From: Saxidomus purpurata
Taxonomy: Eukaryota; Mollusca; Bivalvia; Venerida; Veneridae
Direction of reading: 5' to 3'
Length of the DNA: 64,000 bases
Assembly (NCBI GenBank): GCA_022818135.1
Contig: JAFMSR010000017.1
Span: 5,253,403-5,317,402 of the forward strand
The number at the start of each line of letters is the position of its first letter. The first letter of the stretch is position 1. Below, piece by piece: positions 34,290-46,968 of the stretch. The notes beneath the pieces are model-generated. The model was given only the letters and a program-made list of their open reading frames with translations, had not been told where the DNA came from and did not search any database. The position numbers were made by a program, and so were the translations under genes.

Positions 34290-36540
34290 ACGCTGCGATG
34301 GTGTCAATTTTTGAATAAATTGGTGTCATTTTACAGAAGTAAGTTTTGCTGTGAGATGTATTTGAACTCTTTGAAAACGGTATTGTACATTGTACAAATC
34401 CTAGGTAAAAACGCGATTGTCTTTTTACTGAATGAACTCCGTACTGAATGAGTCCATACCCACAGGAGTAACACCCGTGTTATTGTGACCAACAGTTTGT
34501 TTGGCCCTACTTGTTTGAGAGAAAGTTAACGGTTCTGAAACATATATTTTGCACACGTTACAATGCTACTGAATACATCATCACATACATTTTGCCCAGA
34601 ATATTATTATATTAATATTATTCTGTCATTAAGCAATCTTTTGTCTAGAGTCGTGGCAAAAATTACTCGTTGAAAATGGGTAGAAGTATTGAATAATAGA
34701 GCTTTAAAATTGTGTTTATTCAGTAATATTTGCTGCATTTAAATTTCGATCTTCAGAGGTAAATATCATTCATTGTTGTTAAAAATAGAGCACTCAAGAA
34801 TATTATTCTGATATCACGCAATGATTTCTCATTTCAACGTCAATATCTTCACATTATTGCATAATGCCCTAACAGTATCCAAAATGCACGTTTTTAACTA
34901 TGTAAAGATACATACGTCCCCATTTGCTAGTTGCAACTTGTTAATTATTCCGTCATTGTGCGAATTATTCTGTCTTGAAGTAATGTTTTCTAGAATTTCG
35001 CTAAATCGATATCATATCTTTACGTTGGACAATATTATTGAATTGTAAAGCGTAAAGCGTTAATATTTTGCATATTCAGCTAATGTTATTCTCATGTTTA
35101 TTTTAATATCGACCGTTACAGAAAAACATCAAACTTTAGGCATTTATGTCGTGCATTTCAGAGTACATGTACTATTTATTAAGACATTGCGCACTTCAGA
35201 TTGCTGTTCTGACATCGCTCAATGCGTTCTCAGTTTGACGTCAATGTCTAACAAATACCCCGATATTGACGTTTTTTACTAATTTAAAATAGTATAAGCA
35301 AAGACAAGTTCCAGTCCTCAGACGCAAACATCGTTCGTTGTTGTATACAAAACGCATACTTCAGGATGCTGTTCTGACATCGCTCATTACTTTTAAAATT
35401 TATTTTAGGTCAATTGTGAAACAAGTTATAAAACTTATATTAATCACTCTCGACATCTCATTCCTGATGGTATCCATCGCCGTGAGACTATGATAGAAGA
35501 GAAGCCAGTTTCCATTTTAATGCTGAGCGCCAAGCAAGGGAGCTACTGGTACCATTTTTTACGTCTTTGGTATGACGCGACCAGTGAGCGAACCCACGAC
35601 CTCCCGCACTCGAAGCGGGCGCTCTACCACTAGGTTATCCTTTTCTTTAAATAAATATGCGCTTAATATTACTAAAGATGCACAATATTCACGTTTTATT
35701 ATTCAATATTATTGCCAAACGTAAACATATTAGAGCGTTGTAGCGACAAATTATTGTCACGAGTTTAGAATTTACGATTCAATCATATTGTTGGACGTAA
35801 AGGTATGGTATCGATTTAGCGATACTCTAGAAAGCATTGCTTCATTACAGAGTAATATTGCATAATGACGGAATAATTTGCAAGTTGTAACTAGCAAATA
35901 GTGACGTATGTATCTCTACATGGCTAAAAGAACGCACATTTTTAAATACAGGGCATTGCGCAATACTGTTAATATATTGACGTCAAACTGAGAAATCATT
36001 GCGCGATGTCAGCGCGATTTTTAACAACAACAAACGTTATTTACGTCTGCAGATCGATATTTAAATGCAGTACATTATACTGAATATGCACAATATTAAC
36101 ACTTTAAGATCCAATAATATTGCCAAATGTAAAGACATTACAGCTATTGATAAGAACAACAAAGATTAATTTTGTTTTTTTCTCAATGATGAACACGCCA
36201 CTATTCGTTGAAGTACCTGTTTAGATTTAGCTCTTCTAAGATTGGTAGTTTCGTACAAACAGATGGTTTGGCTAGCTTATAAAGTTTTGCTATAAGATGT
36301 ACAACATGTATTAGAAATCGTTGAACAATATAATTGTACATATCAATGGTAAAACCTTGATTTGTCTTTTTACTGAATGACCTCAGTCCTCAATCCGTAC
36401 CGCTGGGAGTAACACATGTGTTATTGTGACTAACACTTTGTGTGGCCGTACGTGTAAAGGAACGTTTAAGGTTTTGATTCATATCTTTTGCACAAGATAC
36501 AACACTACTTAACACGCTACATCACAGGAATCTCGTGTAG
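34290..36540. repeat. Direct duplication flanking a fold-back region
   Basis: The block around 34,290-34,590 (TCTTTTTACTGAATGA, GGAGTAACACCCGTGTTATT) is repeated in direct orientation at 36,270-36,530. Between them, about 34,815-35,060 is an inverted, diverged match to about 35,830-36,010 (TGATTTCTCATTTCAACGTC against GACGTCAAACTGAGAAATCA). The spacer holds a SINE-like insertion. No coding content. Confidence 0.6.
35460..35650 (-). mobile_element. tRNA-derived SINE-like unit
   Basis: On the minus strand a tRNA-like head is visible: TAACCTAGTGGTAGAGCG (A box), an arm CCCGC-TTCGAGT-GCGGG, and GGTCGTGGGTTCGCTCAC (B box), followed by a conserved-looking body ending about 35,460. The head alone would spell a CGA anticodon, but the 5' acceptor half is missing and the body is attached, so this is a SINE and not a tRNA gene. 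Related tRNA-headed SINEs are widespread in molluscs. Confidence 0.6.
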
Positions 36541-36639
36541 CACATAGTTTCTCACATTGCTTGTTTCACTACATATGTACCATGCGTAGTTTCGAAGTGG
36601 TTCGCCATTCTAGTCCTTTAATGAAAACGCTTGGCAGGG

Positions 36640-37190
36640 AAGAATTGAACCCTTAACTAAAAATTGCAATGAATTTCAGTATGTGGGTAGCTTGCGTGGA
36701 GCAAAGCTTAGGATTGCATTTTGGGTCACTTGGGTCAAGATCAAGTTCACTGTAACTTAAAATAGAAAAACGATTTCTGCTCAATTACTCGAGTTAGGTA
36801 TGACTTGCACTGGATCTAAGTGTGTAGGTAGCTTGCAATAAGAGGAAGCTTGGGATTGCATTTCGGGTCAATAGGGTCAACGTCAAGGTCACTGTTACTA
36901 AAAATAGAAAAATGGTTTTCGCTCAATAACTCGAATTTAGGAGTGACCAATTGCAATGAAACTTGGTATGTATCTAGCTTGCGTGAAGAGAAAGCTTGGA
37001 ATTGCATTTTGGGTCACTGGGATCAAGGTCACACTAACTAAAACTAGATTTTTTTATATTCTTAATTGTTATAAACAAAATTTTAGTTGTTTTGTTTGTT
37101 TGTTGTTTTGTTTTTGTTTTTGTTTTTGAGGGGGGGGTAGGTAAAACCAAATTCACTAAGGTCAAGGTCATTGTTACTATTAATTTATTT
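36640..37190. repeat. ~120-bp diverged tandem repeat and T/G-rich tract
   Basis: Three or four units with AGCTTGCGTGAAGAGAAAGC, GGATTGCATTTTGGGTCACT and GGTCAAGGTCACTG words, then a GTTTTTGTTTTT tract ending in a run of eight G near 37,131-37,138. Frames on either strand here are repeat shadows. Confidence 0.65.
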
Positions 37191-37860
37191 TTTTAAAGTC
37201 TTCAATATCTAAAGGCGCCGCTGAAACCTGCCTTGGTGGCATTGTCATAAGCACATGAATGTATGAACGTGTTTAAGAAATGTGAGATGAGAAGGTAATA
37301 CCTCACCCCTTACGACGTTTTTGCAAAACTTATTTCTTCAATTTGATTCTTGTCCATATAGATGTTTTTCTAACTGTTTGAAAGCGTTAAACTTGGTGAA
37401 GTGTGTATCATGTTTAACATTTTTCGGCGCAGCCATATTAAGCTCGTTTTTGACAGGAAGTTTGGAATTCTTCAGCTGCTAATGAAATGACATGTAGAAT
37501 GTATAACAATTTTTCAATTGAGAAATTTACGCTGTAAGGCACCTTTTTATTGGGTAATACCGAATAAGACAGGTGGATAAAATACATAATATGTGTTTTC
37601 AGTCTTTCTTGAATGGGTTTTTAATTAGAGTGAGTAAATAATTCATATCTATCAACATGTATAATAACATAATACATTGTATGATGTTGCCGCCAAACCA
37701 AAGTTAATTGTAAATGTTAGGTAATTATACTTTCTCGGCTAGTGAATAACGGTCGATAATTCGAGTAACATATTTGATAAGAAAAAGAAGGACTAAGTTT
37801 GTTTTCCTAATGCACATGTCACGATAGATATTTAATTATAATTGGGATATGATATGTAAA

Positions 37861-37932
37861 TGGCCGGGTAGCTCGGTCGGGAGAGCATTCGTAAGCGAAG
37901 GGCCATGGGTTCGAATCCTGGTCAAGGTACAC
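37861..37932 (+). repeat. tRNA-like sequence, probably a SINE head or tRNA pseudogene
   Basis: GGCCGGGTAGCTCGGTCGGG resembles an acceptor plus D arm, and GGGTTCGAATCC is a good T arm. The anticodon arm (ATTCGTAAGCGAAGG) is too short for a normal 5-bp stem and 7-nt loop. Not a functional tRNA as I read it. Confidence 0.4.
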
Positions 37933-38693
37933 TTTCTTTCTCACCCTGTGACATTTTGCGCCTTCTGACTAAATGCACTTAATTTTATTTATAAAATCAA
38001 GCTACCATTTGCGTTCATGTACTCAAAATTGCGCCGACCATCTTTTTTAAAGATAGTTCTTGTTTACATTTAAATCAGTACACTTCGGGTTATCATATTG
38101 GTAGGCTTGTAACGTGACTATAATGATCATTATTAAAGATTTGTTCTAGTCCCCGTCTGTGGTTTTTCCCTAGTGAAGATTATTTACAATTTGTATGTAA
38201 TTATCTTCATGTGTAAATATACATATACAACGTCGAATGAAACTGTACTTCCAAGAAGACATAAAGTATCTAGTAAAGGTTGAAAATAATATTAAAGCCT
38301 CGTGATCACTTTAAATGTTGCTGGTTGAGAAAAGATGCTTAAAAGAATAACGTCAGAACTAAGTGTTATTAACTGTAAAACAAATGTTGACATGCTACGT
38401 GCCGTTCCTTTGTCAGAAGGTGTTTATTGCCGTATCATTGAAGTAATACTGCTCTATATCCATAGCTGTACTTTGGAATTTAGCAGTAATTTTAGAAAAT
38501 TATCTGTAGAAATAAGGGCTATTACGTCGGTATATTAGTGCGAGATCTACATGTAATTGTAACATCCAAAGTGATCGAGGGACTTTCGTCTTTTATTAAA
38601 ATGTTTACAGACATTTCTGGTCATTGTGTACACAACATGTTCATGAATACTGTATGCGGTAGTGTCCTTAGGCATGACATTTTAAGTCCACAG

Positions 38694-38694
<1 letters not shown>

Positions 38695-38728
<34 letters not shown>
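38695..38728 (+). repeat. CT microsatellite
   Basis: Uninterrupted (CT)n of about 34 bp. The Ser-Leu repeat frame across it is an artefact. Confidence 0.95.
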
Positions 38729-38729
<1 letters not shown>

Positions 38730-38730
<1 letters not shown>

Positions 38731-40235
38731 GTGTCTCGTGAGCGATAAATGTAAGTTGTAAAAACTTGTTTGGCAACCCAGAACAAAAATCAGTGTCAAT
38801 TTAAATACAAAATACGGTATTGTTTCATCGGCGACTGAACGAGTCACTTGAAGCAGTAAAGGACGTGTGTTTTATTGTAATTATGAAACTTAGATACGTA
38901 AATCATTGAAGGGGATTTATTACACAGGGACATAACCATTTTCCATTTTCTGAATTTATAATGAGGCGGGATAATTGCCAGAAGTATGTGACTTACTAAT
39001 TTTCCGATCGGAGGTGAATAGTCAGTAATAATTACTGTTCCACAAAATATACATGTAAATATCCTCTACTGTCCGACCTATACTGCTTCTATCATGGAGA
39101 CCATTCCCAACCATGGATACTCGGTTATAAAAAAAACAAAGACTTCAGAACATATATTTATTTAAACAGAAATATGAAATTCCGTTTAAGGTATTATGTA
39201 TTAAACAATGCAGTAGGCATAATTCATTCTACATAATACACATTTTTAAAACGTTTCAACTTCAACTGCCACTCAAAAGACTAAATAGCAACAGATACTA
39301 CCACACTAAATTGAATAAGACTGTACTTTAATCAGCAATACTATGTAAATAGAAAATCTAATACTAATATATAGGTCCCAGGTTTAAATCCAAGTCTGAG
39401 CACGAGGTGCTAAATGATTCAATTGTGTGTCGCAATGTGTAACGTAACGTCATTAGATTTTACTTTACACTTAGTACGGTCTTTGAAAACAATCATCTTT
39501 ATTTTCTCAATAAAACATCAAACTCCTATACATACGGAAACCGATTGTGTCCCGTATCATACATGTAGCTCTTAAGTCGTTTGTAAAAATGTCTAACTCC
39601 GCGTGTAGAAATCGTCCAAATAGTACATAGTTATGATGCTGTTTGTTCCCTGAATTTACAATGTCCATGCGGCTAATTAAGATGTGTTATAAAAAAGTAC
39701 ATGTATATGGCTAACGTGTTTCCTGAATACATTTAAAATAACTTATTTTCAAAGCATGCATATAGTACATTTTGCAAATGCTACATGCCAAATATCTAAG
39801 CTGTAGGCCTTGTGGTTTCAGAGAAGAATATTTTTAAGTTTTTCCTATATAAGCCTATGCAAAACTAAGTGACCACCCGCGCGGGGTCAATTTTGACCCG
39901 GGGGTCATAATTTGAACAATCTTGGTAGAGGTTTACTAGACAATGCTACATGCCAAATATCTAAGCTTTAGGCCTTGTGGTTTCAGAGAAGAAGATTTGT
40001 AAAGTGTTTTCCTATTTGTTGCCATAGCAACCAGAGTTCTGCATTGAATGGAATTCTTTGAAAAGTTTGATATAGCTTTATGCAAGAAACATCAATGCAT
40101 AGTTTCATCAACATTGGCTCAGTTGTTTCAGAGGAGATGTCGTTTTAAGGAAATGGTAAACGGACGTACGACGTACGACGGTTCCCGATAGGAGAGCCAT
40201 CCTAATAGCTCACTCTGGCACTTTATGCCAGGTGA
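38730..40235. other. Intron with a dispersed repeat at its end
   Basis: AT-rich sequence. The 39.77-40.23 kb part is CTAGACAATG-family repeat ending in ACGGACGTACGACGTACGAC. No exon seen. Confidence 0.5.
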
Positions 40236-40427
40236 GCTTATGATAGCAGTTATTGCAGAATCTCTGTTTGCTAATGTAGATTTCATTGTATAATGTATTC
40301 CATATGGACTGGTATTGATAGTATATTGCCTACATTAACATGGTAGGTGGGGTAAACGTACATGATATATTTTCATATAAAATGTATGGTGGTTAGCTGT
40401 AGTTATATTGAGAATATCTCTTGATTA

Positions 40428-41687
40428 CAGTAGTCGGAACGTAACAGTTGTCACACGGAGCGCACGATACAAACACGATATACGCACGATACACGCACAT
40501 TACACGTATGGTTTATACACGGTACACGATTCAGAACGATGCACGATATGAACGATAAACGAGGCGCTAGACGGAGTACACGTTATACGATTACATGTAC
40601 TTTTGACTTTTTACAGTTTACTTAAATTTTGATTTTTTTTTCACTAAATCTGTTTGTTTTGATTCTCGTTAACAAATTGTTGTCCTTGTACAATTTTATG
40701 AGACCAAAAAAAATAAGACCAATTAAATACAGGCTTCGCACCTACACAATAGCAAAAATCTTCGGAAAGTTACAAATGTTCATTGTTTACCTAGGTGCGA
40801 AATAAATTACAGTAAGTGTCAAATTTGAATTTGAATATTGATCCTGAGGTGCGAGAAAATGGGCGGAAGTTAATTGTTGTCAACACCTATCTTTTAAGCA
40901 CCGCTACACGAAAGACAATGTCCATTTGTCTTTTTGACAGTCAACATAATTATCTTTTCAATAAATCATTCATAGTTTTTATGTGATTCGAGTGGCGATT
41001 ATTTTTATAACGATAACATGGATTATCCTAAACAAGATGCAATTTAAATAAGGTACTGTACTATTATTTTATTAATTTTTGCTCGGACTTTAACTGATTT
41101 GTAAAACTATCGTTGATTCGTCGATTCGTCATATTATGTTTATTTACCCAATAAATATTTAATAGCTTACCTTCTAAAGTAGTTGATGTACCCTTTCCTG
41201 TTATAATTACTAATGAATTTCCTGATACCTTGTCTACTGAACTTAAAATAATGCTGTGACAGCAACATTTTAGATTTCGAAGAAAAATTATGTCCTTTCC
41301 GACGATAAAATATAATTAAATTTCGGATTTCAGGTGTTAACTGTCTTCCAACTGTTCCGGAAGTCATTATTGCCCGTATTGCACTGGCGGATACACAACA
41401 ATACAATGTGAAGTCAGCACTTTATTTCTTTTTGCGGAGATGTACACGCTTAGTAAAACAATTAACGACCGAATAAAACATCGAATCGTATACCGTATAG
41501 GCCTATCGTGCACCGGGAATCGTGTATCGTATATCGTGTATAGTATATTGTGCACGTTGCACGATGAATGATACGATATGATACACGATATACGATTGAC
41601 AAAATACACGATGAGCGCTCGCACGTTATACGCACATTACACGCACGATATACGCAAATTTTGACAACTGTTACGTTCCGACTACTG
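40428..41687 (-). mobile_element. Tc1/mariner-type element, 1,260 bp, TA duplication
   Basis: Both ends carry the 26-bp inverted repeat starting CAGTAGTCGGAACGTAACAG, flanked by TA on each side (40,426-40,427 and 41,688-41,689). Inside each end are many short CACGATATACG and GATACACGCAC words in opposite orientation. The related dispersed repeat at 62.3 kb (ATATCTTGATAACGTGTACA) lacks the insertion and serves as an empty site. The only coding part is an N-terminal helix-turn-helix fragment, so the element is non-autonomous. Confidence 0.9.
41171..41406 (-). CDS. Transposase N-terminal HTH fragment
   Basis: Minus-strand frame from the ATG at 41,406: after a short leader it reads GRQLTPEIRNLIIFYRRKG, LLSQHYFKFSRQGIRKFIS and NYNRKGYINYF, the paired helix-turn-helix DNA-binding region of a Tc1/mariner-like transposase. 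It ends at AGAAG followed by GTAAGC, which looks like a splice donor; read straight through it stops at 41,167. No DDE/D catalytic part exists anywhere in the element. The protein could at most bind the terminal repeats. The upstream frame is open and the start is the first ATG. Confidence 0.65.
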
Positions 41688-43580
41688 TACATGAACATAT
41701 GTTCATCTCATATAAGCTCACTGTATATATGATCAGTTTTATAAGTGTGTTTATGTTCATACTGAAGTTACCACCATATGTAGCAAAAATGTTACTGAAA
41801 AATATGAAGTACCCCAACTGCATAACATTATTTATGTAAAATGTCTATTGTTCAAATCCTTTTTCATTCAAAGCTAATTTGGTACATGCTTGTGCTAAAT
41901 AGATGTGCCATTAAGTAGATTAAAATTGATTGTATGTAACATAAGTAAATCTATATATAATGTATAATGATTTTTATGATATTCAGATGATATTGACCTT
42001 GAAATGACCTTGACCTTGACCTCTGCTGATCCAATTTAGTAAAAAACAGTCAAAGTAGTAGTTTTCGAAAAATTGTAATCAGTTAAAACTTTTCGATTTA
42101 CATTTATGTATATTTATAACAAAAACACTGTCATATTGTATGTGGCTTTTTGATGCAGCAAGCTCAATTACTAGTTGTTAGGGTGGTGGGTGGGGTAATT
42201 TCAATTATACTCTTATCATATAAGCATGTTCAGCACATCAAGACGACGTGTCATATGCAAGACCAATGTCCCAACCTTAAAGGTCAAGGTCACACTTAGT
42301 GTTTATACATTATGGAATCCTGCATATATATATACATACATTCGTGTCCGGACTGTAACTTTGTCATGCATTGAAGGATTTTAAATTACTTCGCACACAT
42401 TTTTAGCACATCTGGACAACGTGTCAAAATCTCAAAAGTTAAGGTCACACTTGGTTTGAAAGTAATATAATCCTGTATATATGCACACATTCGTGTCCGG
42501 ACCGTAACTTTGTCATGTATTGATTGAATATAAAATAACTTGGTACACATGTTCAGCACATTTAGACAATGTGTCGCGTGCAAGACCCACGCCCCTACTT
42601 CAAAGGTTAAGGTCACACTTAGAGTTTAAAGGTAATGGAATACTGTATGCATGGTAACTATGTCATGCATGGAAGGATTTTAGAATTATATGGCTCAATT
42701 GTTGAGTACATGGAGAGGACACAGACTGTGATACACCTCTTTCGGGGGCATTCGTCACTAATGAGGGACAGCTCTTGTTACTAAATTGCTTTCATTTCAA
42801 CGGATATAAACTTATACTTATGTTAAAGTGTAAAGACATGTGTTCAAACATCATTTATACAATTAATCAGTTTTGATATTTAGTAGAAATATTATTTTTG
42901 TTGATTTTTAACTATTTGACCTTAAATGACATTGACCTTGACCTATCCAATTTAGTACAAAAAGTCAAAGCAGTAGTTTTCGAAAATTTGCAATTTGATA
43001 AAACGTTTCCAGTTATATTTATAACAAAAATACTGTCGTAGTGTATGCAGAATTTAGATGCAGCAAGCGCAACTGAAAGATTTTACGGTGTTAGGTGGGG
43101 TTATTTTAATTATATTCTTACCATATTAACATTTATTTTTACCAAATGGCTTGCATTTCAACGGATATAAACCTAAACTTATGCTTATTAGCAAAGATGT
43201 GTGTTTTACAATCATTTATACAATTTATCAAATTTGATATTTGGTAGAAATATAATGTTTGGTGATTTTTAACAATTTGATCTTGAAATGATATTGACCT
43301 TGACCTTGGCAGAGTAAAAGTTGGGAGCAGATTTGTTGCATGGGTACTGATGTATTATGTTCAATCAAATAGTTTACCATTCTTGTGCGTTTAAAACACT
43401 ATTTAAGATTGAAGTAAATTAAGGTATTTTCTAATTTGGTGTTCAATTTGACCTTGGCCTTGATTGTTTCCTCCCAAGGCCGGCAACTTTTATCTACAAG
43501 TACAATAAACTGCAATGTCTCCCAAACAGTACGGTATATAACTCAGCTTGTTACTTTTTTGTGAAACTTTTCTCCTTAAA

Positions 43581-44460
43581 TAAGCCACTTTTTAAACCTT
43601 TGCTGCTAAGTCTTTAACTAGGAATTTCTTAGTACAATAACAAAATTTTGACAGAGTTATCTACTCTCGCTTACAGATAGATATCATGATGATAAACATG
43701 TACATATGTATTCCAACAACTTTCGAAGTAATATCTCAAATGGTTAAGCTAAACAGAGGACTGGTACGAAAAACTTAACTGAGTTTCTAAGTCATAAATG
43801 GACCGTAATTTAAAACAAAAATCTTGACAGAGTTATCGGCTATTGCATACTGCTTGGGGACATTGTGCAAACACGTATTCTAAGTTTCATATCAATATCT
43901 AAAAGGGTTAAGTCCATAAGTGGATTTAACCTATATTAAACGTCGTGTTTTCGACGTCTTAAAATGCCCGTAGTTCTGACAAAAAACCTTCACAGACGTA
44001 TGTACTTTTGTCTGTTGATGGAGGTAATGTTGGTAAATAAATATTTCAAGTTTATTTTAAGTTTTCAAAGCAATATTTGTAATGGTTAAAAATTATTCAA
44101 ATATTTGCAAGAATCAGAAAAAAATGGTTAAAGGAGATATTGTGTTTACAAATAAAAAAAAAAAAAACAATGACTCTAGTAATTTAATAGACAATCGTTA
44201 ATGTCCATTGCAAGGCAAATATACGATTTTGTTGTGTTCTCACTCAGCTGTTGCATAAATCTTGTATCTGAGTTTTGCATTTTGTTTAACTGAAACTTCA
44301 GCATTTGTTGTATACAGATATGTCATTTTTATTAATTTGAATAAATATTGTATGTAATACAACTGTAAGCTACTTTATCATACTTGCAAGTGAATATAAT
44401 GTGTATGTGCTTCCCAATATTGTAAACTGGACATTAATTTTACAAGAAGAAAACACATAG
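43581..44460. other. Dispersed repeat remnants and A-run
   Basis: CTGTTGATGGAGGTAATG and GACAGAGTTATC words link this part to repeats at 8.5, 30.6 and 31.7 kb. An A-run lies near 44,154-44,167. No gene. Confidence 0.5.
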
Positions 44461-44920
44461 TCTAACGTTGGAAGGCTCGTTTTCCTTTACGTGGTCAGTG
44501 CTTTAAGAGCATCAATTACTTGCTAACAAAGTGTTCATGTTTCTTCCAATACTTTAGGTATCAATGAATTGCATTTGATAAGTCTGTTAAAATGAGCTAG
44601 GATAAAAAATATTATCTGGGTACTGAAAGTAGCCTTATATAATTATAGGGGTTTTAAGTTTTTTAAATTTCGTCTCAATCTCTACAGATTTTGTAAGTCT
44701 ATGCAATGCAGTGTATTAGTACGAAAGAACACGTACATTGTAGGAAGAAGAACAAGGGTTGTTTTAAGAATGTAATAACCTTTCATATGAGCAAGTAAAA
44801 TGTAGAGATAGTAGGCGTTATAAAGGAACAGTGGACGGACCTAAAAGTTACTCGTAAAAATTACAGTCGAGACCTGTTTTGTGACCAAACATATCTGATT
44901 ATTCTACAACACAATTTTAG

Positions 44921-45085
44921 TTACTTGATGAAATTGTTGAAGCTGCGTCAGAATCAGATGAAATCCTTAAAGAAATGGTTGAAGAGGATGATGAAGTAGA
45001 AGAAACTGTACAACTAAGTGTCCAAGACCTTGATCAAAGAAAAGGAGATTCCTATTACGAGTCTGGAGAAAGTGCATCACATTTA
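44921..45085 (+). CDS. Acidic exon C, copy 1
   Basis: Acceptor ACACAATTTTAG and donor GTAAGC flank 55 codons: LLDEIVEAASESDEILKEMV, EEDDEVEETVQLSVQDLDQR and KGDSYYESGESASHL. Phase 0 at both ends. Strongly acidic with a possible amphipathic N-terminal helix, probably a linker or interaction segment. It fits after exon B in phase. It differs from copies 2 and 3 at several residues (MVEED for IVEED, VQDLD for DKDLD, YYES for FDES). Confidence 0.6.
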
Positions 45086-46053
45086 GTAAGCACAACAACA
45101 CGATATTTTGTTAATACGTGTATATTCTTTTTAAAACATGTGCTCGTCAAGTTAGGTGTCCGTTACAGAATGTATTCTTGGATTCAGTACATGTGTATTA
45201 TCATTTATCATATCTCTAAAAATCTTTCTGTTAATTACCAATAGGCGTAGGGCTCAGATATCACCTAGACGTGGTCCTGTACAACGAATTTTTAAAATTA
45301 TGTCCCTCAAAATATACTTATAAAAGGAAATAAGTAAAAATAAACATTTAATGAGTAAGTTAATAAGCCAAGTTCAGGTCAAGGTCAGAGTTGGAAAAAC
45401 TGACCCTGGGGCAAGTTGACCGCGGCGGGGTCAACTTGAACCTAAGGAGTATGATTAATGCAAATTTGGTACAGGATCACTTACCAATGCATCGCGCCAA
45501 ACGTTGATTAAAGTGACCCCGGTGCGGGACCAACTTGGACCCAAAGGGCCATGATTTTAACAATCATACTAAGGAACACTAGGCAATGCTATTACCCAAA
45601 AATGTAAACTCTGTGTCTTGTAGTCTGAGACAATAAGACTTTAAAGGAGTTCCCATTATATCTCAGTGTAAAAACAATTGAGCCCCGGTGCGGGTCGATT
45701 TTGACCGTATGGTCATGATCTGAACAATCTAGGTAGAGGAATATGGTTCATGTTCAATGTATACAGATATGTTATTTCTATTATTTTATAATTATTGCAT
45801 GCAATACAACTGTAAGCTACTTTTTCATACCTTGTTCTTGCAAGTGCCTAGAATGTGTTTGTGCTTCACACAATTATAAACTGGACAATGACATAACTAT
45901 ATGAAAACGTATTGTCTGAATGTTCAAGGCTCATTTGTCTTTTTGTTGTCAGTGCTTTCTGAGCATTAATAACTTACCAACAAAGTGTTAATGTTTCTTC
46001 CAATAATAAGGTTACCAGAACTAGCACTTGATAAGTCTGTTGGATTGAGCTTG

Positions 46054-46484
46054 TGTCGTAGGTTTACTTTCTGTTCTGTGATGGGGCATGTGTTTACCAG
46101 GCCTGCAAAGGCACAATTACACAAGGAAATAAATAATTTCTGGTGGAAAAAAGAAAAATGTCAGGCGTAAGCCATATCGACTGTATTCCAAGTGCGCATG
46201 CGCCAGGTGAAAACCCGAGAATGTCAAATTCGTTAAAGAGGCCCGTCATGCAAAATTAGTCGTTAGGTAATGAAATGAGATGAATGTTAGTGTGGATGAA
46301 GAAAAATTAAATGAGTGGGAAATTTATAGGATGTATGGTCTGGTAAAGGGTGTATGGCCTGTAATATTACATATACTGACAAATACAACAAATATATATA
46401 CAAGAGACATGGACAGAACATTTAATTAGGAACGAAGACATATAACATATAAACAAAATTAATGTGGTGTTCAACCTCGTGACA
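46054..46484. mobile_element. Solo-LTR-like insertion, 431 bp
   Basis: Begins TGTCGTAGGTTT and ends AACCTCGTGACA, so it has TG...CA ends with imperfect inverted termini, and it is flanked by CTTG on both sides (46,050-46,053 and 46,485-46,488). Unit 4 of the same tandem array shows the empty site AGCTTGGATAAA at about 48,846. No coding. A solo LTR is the simplest reading; a MITE is possible. Confidence 0.65.
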
Positions 46485-46803
46485 CTTGGATAATAAAGTT
46501 TTCTGGGTATTGACAATAGCCTTATTTATAGAGGTTTTAAGTTTTTTAAATTTCGTCTCAATCTCTACAGATTTTGTAAGTCTATGCAATGCAGTGTATT
46601 AGTATGGAGGAACACGTACATTGTAGGAAGAAGAACAAGGGTTGTTTTAAGAATGTAATAACCTTTCATATGAGCAAGTAAAATGTAGAGATAGTAGGCG
46701 TTATAAAGGAACAGTGGACGGACCTAAAAGTTACTCGTAAAAATTACAGTCGAGATCTGTTTTATGACCAATCATATCTGATTATTCTACAACACAATTT
46801 TAG

Positions 46804-46968
46804 TTACTTGATGAAATTGTTGAAGCTGCGTCAGAATCAGATGAAATCCTCAAAGAAATTGTCGAAGAGGATGATGAAGTAGAAGAAACTGTACAACTAA
46901 GTGACAAAGACCTGGATCAAAGAAAAGGAGATTCCTTTGACGAGTCTGGAGAAAGTGCATCATATTTA
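46804..46968 (+). CDS. Acidic exon C, copy 2
   Basis: Same splice sites, length and phase as copy 1. It reads LLDEIVEAASESDEILKEIV, EEDDEVEETVQLSDKDLDQR and KGDSFDESGESASYL. All 55 codons are open, so selection may have kept the frame, or the duplication is recent. Confidence 0.6.

Larger units (their letters stand above)
40240..43580 (+). repeat. Large dispersed repeat, copy 1
   Basis: Matches 62,105-63,998 in the same orientation and 58,330-59,500 inverted. Shared landmarks include ACATTAACATGGTAGGTGGG, GGTAAACGTACATGATAT, a TGACCTTGAAATGACCTTGA word, AACAAAAACACTGTC and GGTGGGTGGGGTAATTTCA. This copy is split by the Tc1/mariner-type element at 40,428-41,687 and also includes 165-bp-family units at 42.2-42.75 kb. 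Non-coding. Confidence 0.75.

Noticed and set aside
35560..35650. tRNA-Ser(CGA) gene on the minus strand
   Set aside because: Only the D, anticodon and T arms look right; the acceptor 5' half is missing and a SINE body follows.
37861..37932. Functional tRNA
   Set aside because: The anticodon arm is too short for a normal stem and loop; more likely a SINE head or pseudogene.
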